Assembly (NCBI GenBank): GCA_009746045.1
Contig: RPFO01000016.1
Span: 469,395 to 533,394, forward strand
Source of the DNA: Mesostigma viride
Lineage: Eukaryota; Streptophyta; Mesostigmatophyceae; Mesostigmatales; Mesostigmataceae
DNA: 64,000 bases
Direction of reading: 5' to 3'
Position 1 is the stretch's first letter. Each line of letters starts with the position of its first letter. The notes under the pieces are model-generated. The model made no database searches. It saw only the letters and a program-made list of their open reading frames with translations, and was not told the origin of the DNA. Both the position numbers and the translations under genes were made by a program. Below, piece by piece: positions 1-11,059 of the stretch.

Positions 1-117
1 CTTTACAATTCAGGACAAGGAACTCGTTTGCAAATCACGGCTGAAAGGCAATGCTCACAACGAAGCACGTGCTCTCAAGGCTGTCCACCTCGTCCAACCA
101 AGCCCGGGCGAGCTGGC

Positions 118-1440
118 CTACTCAACAGGTCTCTTCTTGGCCAAGTTCGTGAGCCGTTTCTCGACGTCTGTCGGAATGGTCAAGATGGCCTGGCGATTGT
201 TAGCTGGGGTGACAACAATGGTGTGTTCGAACCCCGCGTCCATGCACAGGTAGCAATTGACCAAGTTTGGCTGTTCAGCTTGCGCATCGGCGTCCATTTT
301 GAACATCGTCGCCATACCCGGAAATCTGTCCCAGTAGCGCACCCCCACCACCCATTGTCCCTTACGGAACAACTCCCTATCGACCTTGCCGTTTCTGTCG
401 GCCACTCGCCTCACGAAAGTAGCGGCCACCTGATAAGGCTCCTGCAAGACTTCCGCTAGCCAATATGGATGATCTGGATCGTGGGACTCATCACCAGAGT
501 AGGACTCGACGGCAAAAATGTCTCGCAGCTTCAGTCTCCTTCCCATCATCGTCCTCTCTGCCTGTAGTCTGTTCAGTCGCGTCCCTGCGTGCCCCCTTGT
601 CCGTTTGGGTTCCTTTGCACTGGCTCCCCCAGTTTGTGGAGCTTCATCCGAGCACCTCCCACATTCCAGCCGTCCATGTCGGTCCACTCCTTTCGACAAT
701 CCCACCACCTTTCCTCGGCGCACGCACCGCCACAATAGCAGGAATACTGGCGCAGCATTAAGCGCGTCACATTCGACTTGTCCATGCGCCACCAGTGCGC
801 CTTCTTCACTCCTTTGATTTCGCCGCGCCCTGGGCTGTAAGGAAGCACCTGCGCGTCGAAGACAAGATTTGCACAAGGGAAAGTTGAAGTTACGAGACCA
901 TCGAGCTAGTTGTGTTTTATTAAGCACTCCTGATCGCCAGGACTCCAAGAACGCCCTAGAAACGACGGCCGGCGTAACTATTCCCTGAACGAGGACTGTA
1001 CACTTAATTACCTCGGGGAACTCGAAGAAGTTACGCCTGGTCGTTGTGGTCCCGCCCACCGCCCCCGACGCCAGATTCTCCACCAACTGGGCGCCGTCTG
1101 TTTGTCCTGGTTCTCTTCCCTGATGTGCCACCTCCTCAACATGCACTTCACAGTCCCACCAGCTCCATCCACCTCCCCCTTTCCGTGCTGCTCCCCAAAG
1201 TAATTCCACTCAAATGACTCCAGGTGCGGATCCTCCGTCAGCAGCCGGGCCACTTCCGCGATCACATTCCTTGACTTGAACTGCATGGAGCAATTGTCCG
1301 ACCACCCAATGAAGCGCTTCACCTCTACCCCTTCTGACCGTAGTGTCGCCAGGATTTTGAGGATAGCAAAACGGAGGGCCCGCAGGATTGGCAACGACTT
1401 CAACAACACCAAGCGGTTGCCACTGTCATTCAGAGTGTTG
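118..1440 (-). pseudogene. DDE-transposase-like gene fragment, frame-broken
   Basis: Read on the minus strand from about 1440, one frame gives residues with SDNC..QFKSRN followed about 30 residues later by FGEQHGKGEVDGAGGTVK. This D-N-C/H-G-K-G-x-x-D-x-x-G-G pattern is one I associate with DDE-type transposase-like proteins found in algal and animal genomes; the exact superfamily is not clear to me. The frame stops near 1008, but a second minus frame carries on with a plausible sequence (LVENLASG...NFFEFPEV), so there is a frameshift or an unrecognised intron near 1080-1100. Further 3', a Cys/Trp-rich segment (SCYCGGAC.....W.DC) lies near 640-760. A final block at 118-510 (DPDHPYWLAEVLQEPYQV...GQWVVGVRYWDR) resembles a small chromatin-reader-like or BAH-like fold, but that is a guess. 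The 5' part is cut off next to the plus-strand zinc module. Probably a decayed transposon gene. Confidence 0.5.
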
Positions 1441-2197
1441 CTCGCTCAATAGGGGCGCCGCGCAAGTGTGATGTGTCCACTTGCAAGAAAACCGCTCTCG
1501 GATTTGACTTGTATTGCCGAAAGCACGAAGAACATTCTCGTCACATCGAAAATGCCCTCAGTCGCGGACTTGGAATGGCGGGCGCCCTCGGACCTGGATT
1601 GGCGGGGGGGCCCTGCGACTTCGCCTGGACATGACTGTCGGAGAGGTCGTGGGTGTAAATTTTGATTTCACCAGGGGAGACGAGTACTTCCTTGAAGATT
1701 GGATAGTCAAAGACTCCGCGACAGGTGCGGACTTGGCAAAGGGAGGCTACGTTGCCGGCGCCCAAGAAAATGGTTGGAGTAGCTTGAGATGCTTTTTGAT
1801 GACGACACCTTTTGCCGACTCGCGTGACACGGATGTAAGCGAACTTTATCGGCGTATGTGTTTTGCACTCGCCGACATTCCGCTGATAACTCAACGAGAG
1901 TTCGATTTTCGCGTGGAAACAAAAGCCAAAGCGATTGTATCCGGCGTGAAGGCGATTGTGGAGGAGGAGCAGGATTCTCTGTGTGCAGAGTATTTGGAGA
2001 GAGTGGCCCCGATGAAGACGAGGAGGTCCGAAATCTATCCTGACACCGGCAACAAGGAGGCAAAGTTGGTGGCCGCCAAAGAAGAGATGTTCGCTCGTGT
2101 CGATGAAATGGCGGCGAAAGAGGTTCCGAGAGTTCGCTCGATCGGTTGTTGCAAAACCTGCAGAGAGTGGAACGAGTCGCGGGACAGTCTATATTGA
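1434..2197 (+). CDS. Zinc-module ORF, 5' part of the unknown plus-strand gene
   Basis: The frame that starts after a possible acceptor (CATTCAG) near 1433 encodes a C-X4-C-X10-C-X2-H module (KCDVSTCKK...LYCRKH) at 1464-1532. That frame stops near 1630, directly after a run of G at 1604-1610. The +2 frame then stays open to 2197 (TVGEVVGVNFDFTRGDEYFLED, then a charged helical stretch ending in CCKTCREW). A one- or two-base length error in the G run would join the two. The module resembles WRKY19-type small zinc fingers of protists and algae (family knowledge, not verified). It has the same cysteine and histidine spacing as the ORF at 2478. Function unknown. It may be the first coding exon of the gene that continues to 10447. 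Confidence 0.45.
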
Positions 2198-2477
2198 TAT
2201 GAGTTGCGCCCGCCGGCGTTTCTCTGGTCTTGAATGCCCCCCCTCTACATACACATTATATTGTCTGGACATTCGTATGTAGTGACAATCGTAGTCGATG
2301 TGATTGCCATTCGTTTGTACGTAGAAAGTGGTTGTTGAGGAAGTTGCGCCCCAGGGCGTTTCTTTGTTGCATTTTCTTCAAATTTTAGCTCGCATAAATA
2401 GATGAAGATGACTTAATAAATGCCAGTTTTTTTTAATAATATAAACTACTCGCGGCCGGTATGTTCTGGTTTCGCAG

Positions 2478-3212
2478 ATGTCCAGTCTGACGGTCGACAT
2501 AAGGGGACGTCCATATCAGGACGCTGTTTTCCGGATTTTTGAGAAGGATCCCGAAAAGAAGTGCCGGGATAGGAAATGTAAAAAGCTGTCAATTACCGAC
2601 ATGGGTCTGTGTGGGGAACACATCGTAGCTTTTGGAAAGGACATGATTTCCCGTCATTTGCAACAATACGTTGACAACAATTGTGTGGGAGGGGCGCAGA
2701 TGGACGTCCTTCTTGAGGATGGAGTGGACGGAGCCAAAAGGGCTGTAATTCGGCTGTCGGAAATGGATGATGACAAAGAGGACGTGAACATTCGCCTTAA
2801 GAGGCACGACGATAACACGGCCGATTGTGTGTTTGGGTCTCGAGGAGTGGCGGATGAGAGGCAGGTCTTCCATGATGCCGCGGAGAAGGTGGTGGAATGG
2901 ATGATGGGTTGGTCAAATCTTGACGTTCGCATATTCAACCGTCTGACGTCTGATTTCCTTCTCCGGGGAAGTTTCAAGATGGTTGACCGTGCAAGGCAGT
3001 CCAGGAACCAGGTATCCGTTTCCATGGCCAGTCCGATCGCACGCATGATTGAGGGGGGCCCTCTTCCGCGCAACCTTGCCTCGAGATTTCGAAAATACCG
3101 TGAAGGGCTCGACCGAAAATCAGCAGCGATTTCCCATTCGCGAACCACTTATGGGTCGACGGAGGTGGTAACGGAATTTTTTTGCATTTCCTTGCCAATT
3201 GATTCTTTATGA
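2478..3212 (+). CDS. Second zinc-module exon or ORF, unknown protein
   Basis: The ATG follows directly on an acceptor-like TTTCGCAG. The ORF has 244 codons if read to its stop; a donor-like GAG|GTGGTA at about 3165 would instead keep phase 0 with the next exon at 3435. Residues about 32-54 hold KKCRDRKCKKLS..DMGLCGEH, a C-X4-C-X10-C-X2-H module identical in spacing to the one at 1464. The rest is charged, with no domain I recognise (VVEWMMGWSNLDVRIFNRL, RNLASRFRKYREGL). The intron behind it contains two diverged copies of the GC-rich intron motif, at 3253 and 3366. Confidence 0.5.
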   Translation: MSSLTVDIRGRPYQDAVFRIFEKDPEKKCRDRKCKKLSITDMGLCGEHIVAFGKDMISRHLQQYVDNNCVGGAQMDVLLEDGVDGAKRAVIRLSEMDDDKEDVNIRLKRHDDNTADCVFGSRGVADERQVFHDAAEKVVEWMMGWSNLDVRIFNRLTSDFLLRGSFKMVDRARQSRNQVSVSMASPIARMIEGGPLPRNLASRFRKYREGLDRKSAAISHSRTTYGSTEVVTEFFCISLPIDSL

Positions 3213-3434
3213 GGGACATAGAGTTGTTTGTATAGAGAGTGAATTGACGAAAGTTGCGACGGCGGTCGCATCTTTTAGTGCGTCGTTCTCTTGTTATGAA
3301 TCTCTGTTCATTCTGAATTATAACGTTGTTTGTACCTTGACATAATGATGCATTTTTTGTATTGAGTTGCGACGTGGGGCGCATCTTCCTGCTGACTCGT
3401 ATGTTTTTTCCAATTTTTTTGTTTTGTGTTGCAG

Positions 3435-5126
3435 ATGGAAAAGGGCGGCCCTACATCGCAGGTGGTCGGCGACTCTCCCCCTAGGGGGGAAGGGTCAGAA
3501 GGGCAACCAGTTCAGGCCCAAGGCGCCTCCCCACAACAGCCTCCTCACAAGCGTGCAAGGGAGGGCACGCCGCCCCCAATGGTGGAATCTGGTGTCAGCT
3601 TTGCCGCGGTCACTGGGAAGGATGAGTACCACGGTGGTCTTGAGATGGTGGACGATCCGGTTAAGCGGATTCAGATTGAGCGGTTTGAGCGACTCGCGAA
3701 TGGCACTCGTGAACAGCAATTCGCGCTGTACCAAGACATCCTTAATGACAAACCTGAAGTCGCCAAGGTGCCTTATACCTCCAAGCGCACATTCATGCCT
3801 CGTTTCGAAACCCTGCTCCAGCAGGAGCTAAGGTTGCGTCGGTTGGCTCAGAATGCGCCAGAGACAGTAGCCGCCGCGCCCTCCCATGCCGCGCCTGCCG
3901 CAGTAGCCCAAAAGAGGGGGGAGAGTGTGCACGAGTCGGCCGCAGTGCCCTCAACCGCAAGGGATCCCCCCGCGACTTCCAAGCCGGTCGCGACGGGCGA
4001 TATGCCCCCGCCGCGGCAGAGGGGAAGGGGGAAGGGGGTCGATGGAGGGGAAGTCCTCGATGTTTTCGATATGACGCTGGGCAATTTGGAAGGTGGCGGG
4101 CCGATCTTCGTAAGTCTCCGCCCATTAAATTGATGTCGTGAAATACAATACGCATTTTTTTGCAATATTCGCCAGACATGTCATTTCCGACAACTAAGCG
4201 GATTTTTACTTTCCGTTGAAATGTTCGCAGGGCCGGCAAGAGGATGTTGGTGCAAGAGAAGCCCGCTCAATGGCGGGAAGCACCCAGGTACATGAGTGCG
4301 TCAGATTCCTCTCCGGTTTACTTGTATTGAAAAGGTTTGCGTGCGTATATCCTTGTTTATTTTTGTAGTAATTTTTTTCTTGTGAATGGACAATCGCGTT
4401 TGCTATTTTTACAGGGAAGTCCGTTCGAGCAGCAAGAGGGCGGTGACAGGAGGGGAAGTGGATCTTACGGTGGTTCCACTGCAGAGGGGGGAAGGGTAAG
4501 TTACCGTTGACTTACAAATTGAAAGTTTAGGTTCGTCCTCAATTGACAGAGTTACGACGGCCGGCGTTTCTCTACACTTTTCTTACATTAAAAATCTTCC
4601 GTTGATAATGTTCTTGCAGGAAGCCGGTCGTCAGGGTGGGGCAAATCTCCAGGGAGAGGGGGCTATCGCTGTCGGTGAGCCTGTGTCAGAGGGCGCGGGT
4701 GGAAGCGACGGCGATACTGCGAAAATGACACGCTTTAAGGAGCAAGCGGATGCTTATCAACTGAAGAAGTTGGCAAAGTGGGTTGTGGCCGAGGTGAGAA
4801 CGGAAACAGCCCCACCTGAGGTACGGAACCAGATGATGACTCTCCATCAAGTCGCTGAGTTGATCGTGAAGAATGCGTGCGCGCCCGATGGCGCCACACA
4901 GCCTGAGGAGATCCCGAGCGCCAAGGCCTTGATAAAGTGGATGGAGGAGAACCTGTTCGAGGGCAAAGGGAAGGAGAGGAAGTGTAAACTGAAGACGGTG
5001 ACGATGGCGGACGCCAAGACTCTGATCAAGATGTTGAAGGAACACGATGCCCGCCGGGACAAGTCTCCGAAGATCGCGAAGGGGTCGAAGAAAGCGGCTG
5101 AAGCAGCAGCGGTTGAGGGGAATGAG
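3435..5126 (+). CDS. Unknown multi-exon gene, exons 3435-4109, 4231-4287, 4415-4495, 4620-5126
   Basis: Four exons are supported by canonical sites: TTGCAG|ATG at 3435, donor GTAAGT at 4110, GCAG at 4230, GTACAT at 4288, ACAG at 4414, GTAAGT at 4496, GCAG at 4619 and GTAAGT at 5127. All four are multiples of three (675, 57, 81 and 507 bases), so every intron is phase 0. The protein begins with a Pro/Gln/Gly-rich disordered segment, then has short helices (KRIQIERFERLANGTREQQF), an Ala/Pro-rich linker and a Gly-rich linker. From 4730 there is a Lys-rich helical domain (LKKLAKWVVAEVRT, AKALIKWMEENLFEG, DAKTLIKMLKEHDAR). I recognise no family. It continues into 5569. Nuclear location is possible from its charge but is only an inference. 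Confidence 0.6.
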
Positions 5127-5568
5127 GTAAGTCTACCTCTGTTGTGAGGGGGGCTTTGTTCTTGAGGTCCAGGTTTCATGTAGGTTGCGACGGCCGGCGT
5201 TTCTCAAGTGTGACACTTACTTCCTTTTGACTAACACTTACTTCCTTTCCTGATTTCGCATCGTTGAGGGAAATGAGCCAAGTGTACCTCTGTTGTGAGG
5301 GGGGCTCTGATCTTGAGGTTTAGGTTTCATCTAGGTTGCGACGGCCGGCGTTTCTCAAGTGTGACATTTACTTTATTCCTTTCGGTTATGCTTTCCTGAT
5401 TTTTTCATATCATTGTTAAGGGGAACGAGGTAAGTATACCTCTGTCGTGAGGGGGGCTTTGATGTTGAGGTTCAGGTTTCATGTAGGTTGCGACGGCCGG
5501 CGTTTCTCAATCGGCATTTACTTTATTCCTTTTGGTTATGCTTTCCTGATTTTTTCGCATCAACGCAG

Positions 5569-6755
5569 TACGTGCAGGCCGAGAGGGCGACCCACGCGGC
5601 CATCCTGTACTCAATCAGCCTCGACCAGCACGCGCGCCGCGAGAACATGAAAATAGATAGTACGTGGACTGCTGCCGTCGACGAACACCAGAAGGGACTC
5701 TCCGAAGCACTTGCGACCTACAAGGGGAAGGCGCTGAAGGGAAAGGGGAAAGGAAAGGAGGTGGAGGTTGCGGATGCTCCCGTGTCTCTGCTTGAGAAAT
5801 GGGAGAAGTCCCCGGTGTCGCAGGATGATGATGACATCCTGGATGTGAACGATGAGATCGCGAAGGGCAAACGGTTGCGGAAGCAGCTTGCCGTTCAGCC
5901 TCGGGACCTCGATGAGATGTCCAAAGCCTTGGTGCATCGAAATCGGGTGTGGACAAGGAACCTGTTCGTGGGGCCTCAGAAGCTCCTCGCACGAGACTTG
6001 CATCTGTCTAGAGCCGAGCAGAACGCCACCATTTTTGCAAACTCGGAGTCCGACTACGGCCACGACAAGCTGGTGATTCCTGTGTGGCGGTACTCGTTCC
6101 AGTTTTTGGCTGACCGGTGCCCCAACAGTTTTCATGACTGGATGAAAAAGGAAGGCACCCAGCGTCAGCTCGCGCAACTCTTCGGGGAGATGGGGGGGCA
6201 CGGACAATGAAGGCTGGCTACGCTCGCGCAATGACTGACAAAGAGATTGATATCTACCTGCGAACGAGCTCGGCCAAGGGAATGGCCGAAGCTGCTTCCA
6301 CCGCGGTTCTGACAGGACCGGCCGATATTCTGGACTCACTTAAGCCCGTGGACGTGAGAAAGGCCGCGCTTTTGGACAGTTTGTGCAAGTCCGCCTGGGA
6401 GATGGCTCCACTCGAGAAGAAGACACCGTTGCCGCCAGCCATTTGCGGCTTTCTCGTGCTGGACGGGAACCACTTTACCACACTCATCAAATCGGTGAAA
6501 TTCGAACTGGTCACCGACAATATGACGGTGGACCAAAGATCTGTGTGGTACCAGGCAATGCTGAATGGTTTCATGAAGGCGGAAAAGCTCAGGGTCGTTG
6601 CGCGGGGAGGGAAGGAGCAGGAGGTCACGAAGACCGTGGCCGCGGCGAAGCTGGAGGAGTGGGCAACTGATTGGACGAATTTCGGGGGGGTGGACGTGCA
6701 GATGCTCAAGGGTGAGACCATCCTGCCGACCTGGTGGCAGATCCGTGAACAGAAG
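5569..6755 (+). CDS. Unknown multi-exon gene, exon 5569-6755 with a frame break
   Basis: The acceptor is CAACGCAG|TAC at 5568 and the donor AAG|GTAAGCC at 6756. The first frame runs to a stop at 6208-6210. A second frame, open from about 6207, continues with MKAGYARAMTDKEIDIYL to the donor in phase 0. The change occurs at a run of seven G (6191-6197), so a one-base error there, in the assembly or in the gene, explains it. Visible parts are KGKALKGKGKGKEVE (basic linker), an acidic DDDDILDV patch, a segment VWTRNLFVGPQKLL, and a later helical domain with WYQAMLNGFMKAEKLR. No domain recognised. It is the best conserved-looking (mixed composition, low repeat) part of this gene. Confidence 0.55.
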
Positions 6756-7011
6756 GTAAGCCAGGTTGCGACCGCCGGCGTTTCTATAAGTGGTTTTCTT
6801 GTGTTAATTTCAGTATGCCATTAGTTCGGTCAAGATGCGACCGCCGGCGTTTCTATAAGGGGTTTTCATGTTCCACCTTAGCATGCCATATTTTGGTCAA
6901 GATGCGACCGCCGGCGTTTCTGTCAGTCGTATTCTTGTTCTCAGTTGAGTTGTGCTTATTTGGGAGGACTGTCGATGTGTCTCTGCGCGTTGTTGCCCTA
7001 CGGGGATGCAG

Positions 7012-8546
7012 GTTACCGAACAAGTCGGCAAGATGATCGAAGTTGTCAGGCAGCTCGGGAACGCCATGAACGCCGAGGACACAGCCCAAGCCAAGGCAAC
7101 GTGGGGCTCAGCGCTGGGGGATGTGCACCGGGCCTACCAGGCATATGGACCCGTCAAGAGAGGGAAGGGCGTGTCTCTCCCAACTCCTCTGTACGGCAAG
7201 ATCTGGGCGATTGTGAAGCCCTTTTGGCAGAAAGGAGAGCAAGCCAAGGCCGAAGGGGACGGCGCAGGCGACAAGGCAGGAGGGGCTGAAGAGACGGACA
7301 AGTGGGGGCCGGACCAGAAGAACTTCATGCAGCGCTGGCTGTTCTGGTGTGAGGACCCTTTGAAGCCCGCTGTCGACGGCAAGCCGGCGATCGCACAGGA
7401 TATCGCGGCTCGGCAAGACTTCCTTGACACGCGCCCTAAAGACAAGGCGCACGAACTGTCCATTTTCACCGCGCATCGGGAACTTGCGAGTTTCCAGTAC
7501 TTCGACAGCCTGATCCAAGCGCCGATCATGTCCTGTGAGGCCCCTCCCAGCAACCTGATAAAAATAATGGAAGTCGCCAAGAATTTGATAGAGGCGGCAA
7601 AGCAATTCGCCCACATCAAGTTCCTGGAGAACCCCGAGCTGATGGCCGCTTGCAAACAACTAAACGGGACTTTCGACCCCGTATTGGTGAGGGAGCACGT
7701 GTTTGGCGTGAAGCTGAAGGGCACCGTCGCCACGGACCTCGACAAGTTCATCGCCGACTGCCGCCTGACCAGAGACTTTTGGCGGGTGATCGTCACGGCC
7801 ACGAGGGCGATCATTCTCACGCTGAGGGACCTTCCGCCGGCTAAAAGGAAAGTGGTCGACCAGAAGGACTGGAAGTTCCCGAGAGGGCTGCTCGCTTCCC
7901 ACCCCCGTCATTTGTATGACGATTTGGGGGTGAAGACCAAACATCTGCTGGGTGTGCCACAGCAGGAGGCGGCGGCGGAGGAGGAGGTGCAGGCGGCGGC
8001 TAAGGAGGAGGGGACTGCCAAGGCCAAGAGGGGGTGGTGGGACAGGCTGGAAGCCTTCACCTATTGGGACGGGGTGAAGATGGGACCCGACTGGATCGCA
8101 TACAGGACAATGACATGGAAGGAAAACGAAAAAAGAAAGGATCTGGTGGTGACGAAGGTGGTGGACGAGTTGTACACGGGGTCTGAAGACCTTCCTGGGA
8201 AGCTGAAGGACCAGGCGTTTGCTGTGCTGGACCTGACAGCTGACAGCAACGAGAAGTGGAGGAACCTGCGCGAGTGGGATCAAGACTGTATTCCGGTCGA
8301 CAGCCAGATACCCTTACCCTCCTCCCGTTTGAGGTATGCCGCGTGGGATGTGGTTGACCAGATCACCAAGGCCCTGTTGAAGGGACCCTCCAGAGTTCTG
8401 CTGGTGTTCGGGTTACCCGCCCATATCCGCCGGTGGAAGCGCCTGGTCCGACTTATCAAATATCGGCTTCTTGAAGATGGGTGGCAAGACGTCGACATGG
8501 ACTTTGCCGTGGTCGTGGACGACGAAGACGACGGGGATCATCATTC

Positions 8547-8599
<53 letters not shown>

Positions 8600-8858
8600 G
8601 CTCGGAGAAGGAAGAGGTTTACGAGGAGGAAGAGGGGGAGGAGGAAGAGGGGGAGGAGGATATTGCTGAGGGGCACCCGCCCGGGGTGGGTGGGGGGCAG
8701 GCGGAGGGGGAGAAAGGGGATGGGGATGGGGAGGAGGGAGGAGGGGGGAGGGGGAGAGGGACGGGGGAGGAGATGGAAGGGGAGGGAAAAAGCGCAGTCG
8801 GGATGATGGAGGCTCGCGGGAGGAGACAATGGGGGGGATGAAGACAAAAGGGGGGGAG
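7012..8858 (+). CDS. Unknown multi-exon gene, exon 7012-8858 with Asp tract
   Basis: The acceptor GGGATGCAG|GTT lies at 7011. The frame is open to a stop at 8841. A shift in one of the G runs after 8680 puts it in the frame MGGMKTKGGE that meets a clean donor, GAG|GTAAGC, at 8859, again phase 0. The main part is a helical domain with many Trp (KFLENPELMAACKQLNG, RVIVTATRAIILTLRDLPP, WWDRLEAFTYWDGVKMGPDW). Near 8300-8470 it has ALLKGPSRVLLVFGLP followed by a basic helix. It then turns into a pure Asp tract coded by (GAT)n at 8549-8600 and a long Glu/Gly-rich tail. No family recognised. The acidic tail is typical of nuclear or chromatin proteins, but that alone is weak evidence. Confidence 0.55.
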
Positions 8859-9752
8859 GTAAGCGCCAGCGTGCTGGTGAAGGAGACTCGAGGCCTGTCG
8901 TTGGAAACGCCGGCGGGCGTATCTGTGATGAGGAGGGGGATCGCCAGCGGGAGGGAGGCTCGCGGCCTGTTACTGGAAACGCCGGCGGGCGTATCTGTGA
9001 TGAGGAGGGGGATCGCCAGCAGGAAGGAGGCTCGCGGCCTGTTACTGGAAACGCCGGCGGGCGTATCTGTGATGAGGATGGGGATCGCCAGCAGGAAGCA
9101 GGCTCGCGGCCTGTTACTGGTAGCGCCGGCGGGCGTTCCCGATTTACGGGAGGCGGTCGTGTCCACAGATGGGAATGAGGCCTCGTCAGGATTCATGGGG
9201 ACCCCCGGTTGAGGGGACCCCCGCCCTCGCCTCGGTTTCTTTGGGTCTGGGTGACGATCCCGTACCGTCGTCAGGAAGGACGGTTGTGATGACTTTGCCC
9301 CCCGCTCGACGGGGATGGAGCAATGCCCGAACACGATACTGCTGAATGAGGATGACGATCCGGAGCCGTCGGCTGACACGGATTTTGTTGCGAGCACCCC
9401 ACTGCAGAAGAGGGTATTGGAGGCTCGTAACGTGGAGGGTCCGCCGAAAGTCTCAGGTGGAGGGCCGGCGTTTGCCGGATTGATGCGCCCGACTGAGGTG
9501 GTCGATGTTGAGGCGCCGCCAGGGACATCGGCCGGACACTATACCGCATTGATGGAGCCCTTCGATCGACCAAGGATGCCCTTCCACGCTCCAACGGTAC
9601 ATTCGGCCGGTAAATTTCATTTTCAATAAACGAGTTTAATAAGTACCTTAATATATATTTCTACATAAGTTTTTTTGCATCAGTCCATGGCTTCATTGAT
9701 TTCTCACACGACCCTTCCGTATTCATGTTAATTGGCATGTGCTTACGTGCAG
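8859..9752 (+). other. Intron-like stretch with 72-base repeats and a small ORF
   Basis: After the donor at 8859 come four copies of a unit of about 72 bases (8890-9150). Each contains the GC-rich intron motif in inverted orientation (8904, 8976, 9048, 9120). The same stretch is open in frame (ETPAGVSVMRRGIAS repeats), so it could instead be coding. An ORF at 9315-9629 (MEQCPNTILLNEDDDPEPSADTD...) ends just before an AATAAA at 9625-9630, which could be an alternative 3' end. An acceptor GTGCAG at 9752 begins the next exon. Confidence 0.4.
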
Positions 9753-10447
9753 GGAAAGGCGAAGAAGAAACTCCAGTTCGGTTTCCCCGTGGATCCGCGT
9801 CTGGGACTGTGTCCAGAGAGGCCGGCCGTGTTGTTGGCCAGGCCGCGGTCGGCGAACCAGTTGCACAACCGGGGGCGGGAGGGGACGAGCTCCCACCCAA
9901 CGCACCAACTCACGCACCAGCCTTACCGTGCGGTCAGCCAGAAAAAACGTACGAAGAGTTGATGGCAGAGGCGGCGGCTGCGCAGGGGCAGAAGGCAAAA
10001 CGTCGGGGAGGGGGCAGGCGAGGGGCGGGGCAGGAGACGGAGGGTGCCGACGAACCTGCACAGCCGCAGAAGGGTGGTGGTCAGGGCAGAGATGCGACGG
10101 CCGAAAACCGAATCAGGGACGTTCGGCCGGACGTCCGGATGCGCTTTATGGATGGCGCGAAACTGAGTCGCGGAGGTTGGAGTTCGAAATGGGTAGACGA
10201 GGTGTGCATAAACTGGGAGCACAAGTACCCCAAGAAGGAAGATTTTCCGCTCTTTGGCACCCTCCTGGGCAAAGAGAGGGAGAAGGTGGTGTTCAGATGG
10301 TTTGATGAAGGGCACGACCTCGGTTGGAGTAATGAGTGCGAGCAAAAGTTTCGTTTCCCTCTGAAGTTCGCTAGAGAACATGTTACTCTCCTGAAGGAAG
10401 GCGCCAGCTGGGACAACATTCCTTCATATCGACCTGGCAAGCGATGA
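9753..10447 (+). CDS. Last exon of the unknown plus-strand gene, or a separate small gene
   Basis: It follows the acceptor GCTTACGTGCAG. The good frame (ending at 10447) reads EEETPVRFPRGSASGTVS, a Pro/Ala linker, KTYEELMAEAAAAQGQ, a basic KAKRRGGGRRGAG stretch, and then a compact C-terminal domain MRFMDGAKLSRGGWSSKWVDEV, VFRWFDEGHDLGWSNEC and REHVTLLKEGASWDNIP. The Trp/Asp-rich end looks folded but I do not recognise it. Unlike the upstream introns, the join to it is not phase 0, so the link to the preceding exon is uncertain. Confidence 0.5.
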
Positions 10448-11059
10448 TGGGCGAGGACTTTGCACGAAATCGCGTTTTGCACGTAATTGCCCACCGCAAC
10501 GTGGAGAAATGCAGATGTACATAGTAGTTGGATCAGTTACCGTGACTTTGGGCAGTTTAGTAGTTGGGGTGACGTGTCCAATGTATATATGGTGGGGCGC
10601 GTCCAAGGGGGTCCACGCTGATTGAGCACTTGCATGTGTTCTTTCAACATATTCGGACATGTCTGAAATGAATAAATTGTTTGGACGATTGCAAATTGAT
10701 TGATTGAAGAATGAGATACCATTAATAATTGAAAAATGTAAAACCTCATTGTGAATTTGTACTTCAAACTTTCACATGCATGCCCCAAATTGTGCATTTG
10801 TGCAGGTTTTAATTATGAGAAGTAGCATTTCTCTACAAATATTGAGAAATTTAGGGGCACTTGGGGTTGTTGGCCATGTTCATTCATGATAAAATGGACT
10901 TTTTATGCTGTAAAATCATATTCCACTAGTCCAAAACGCTGCTTTCATGACGTCAAAAGTACCAGCAATGGCCCTAGGTTGGAGCAGTAGATGTTGGGGA
11001 CGCCCGCCATGAAGAAAAATAAGAATTACTTAGCCATTTACTCACTTCCTTGATGGTAT
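10448..11059 (+). other. Intergenic, AT-rich
   Basis: Low-GC stretch between the unknown gene and the hAT remnant. No coding frame of note. It probably holds the 3' untranslated region of the upstream gene; I see no clear element. Confidence 0.5.
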
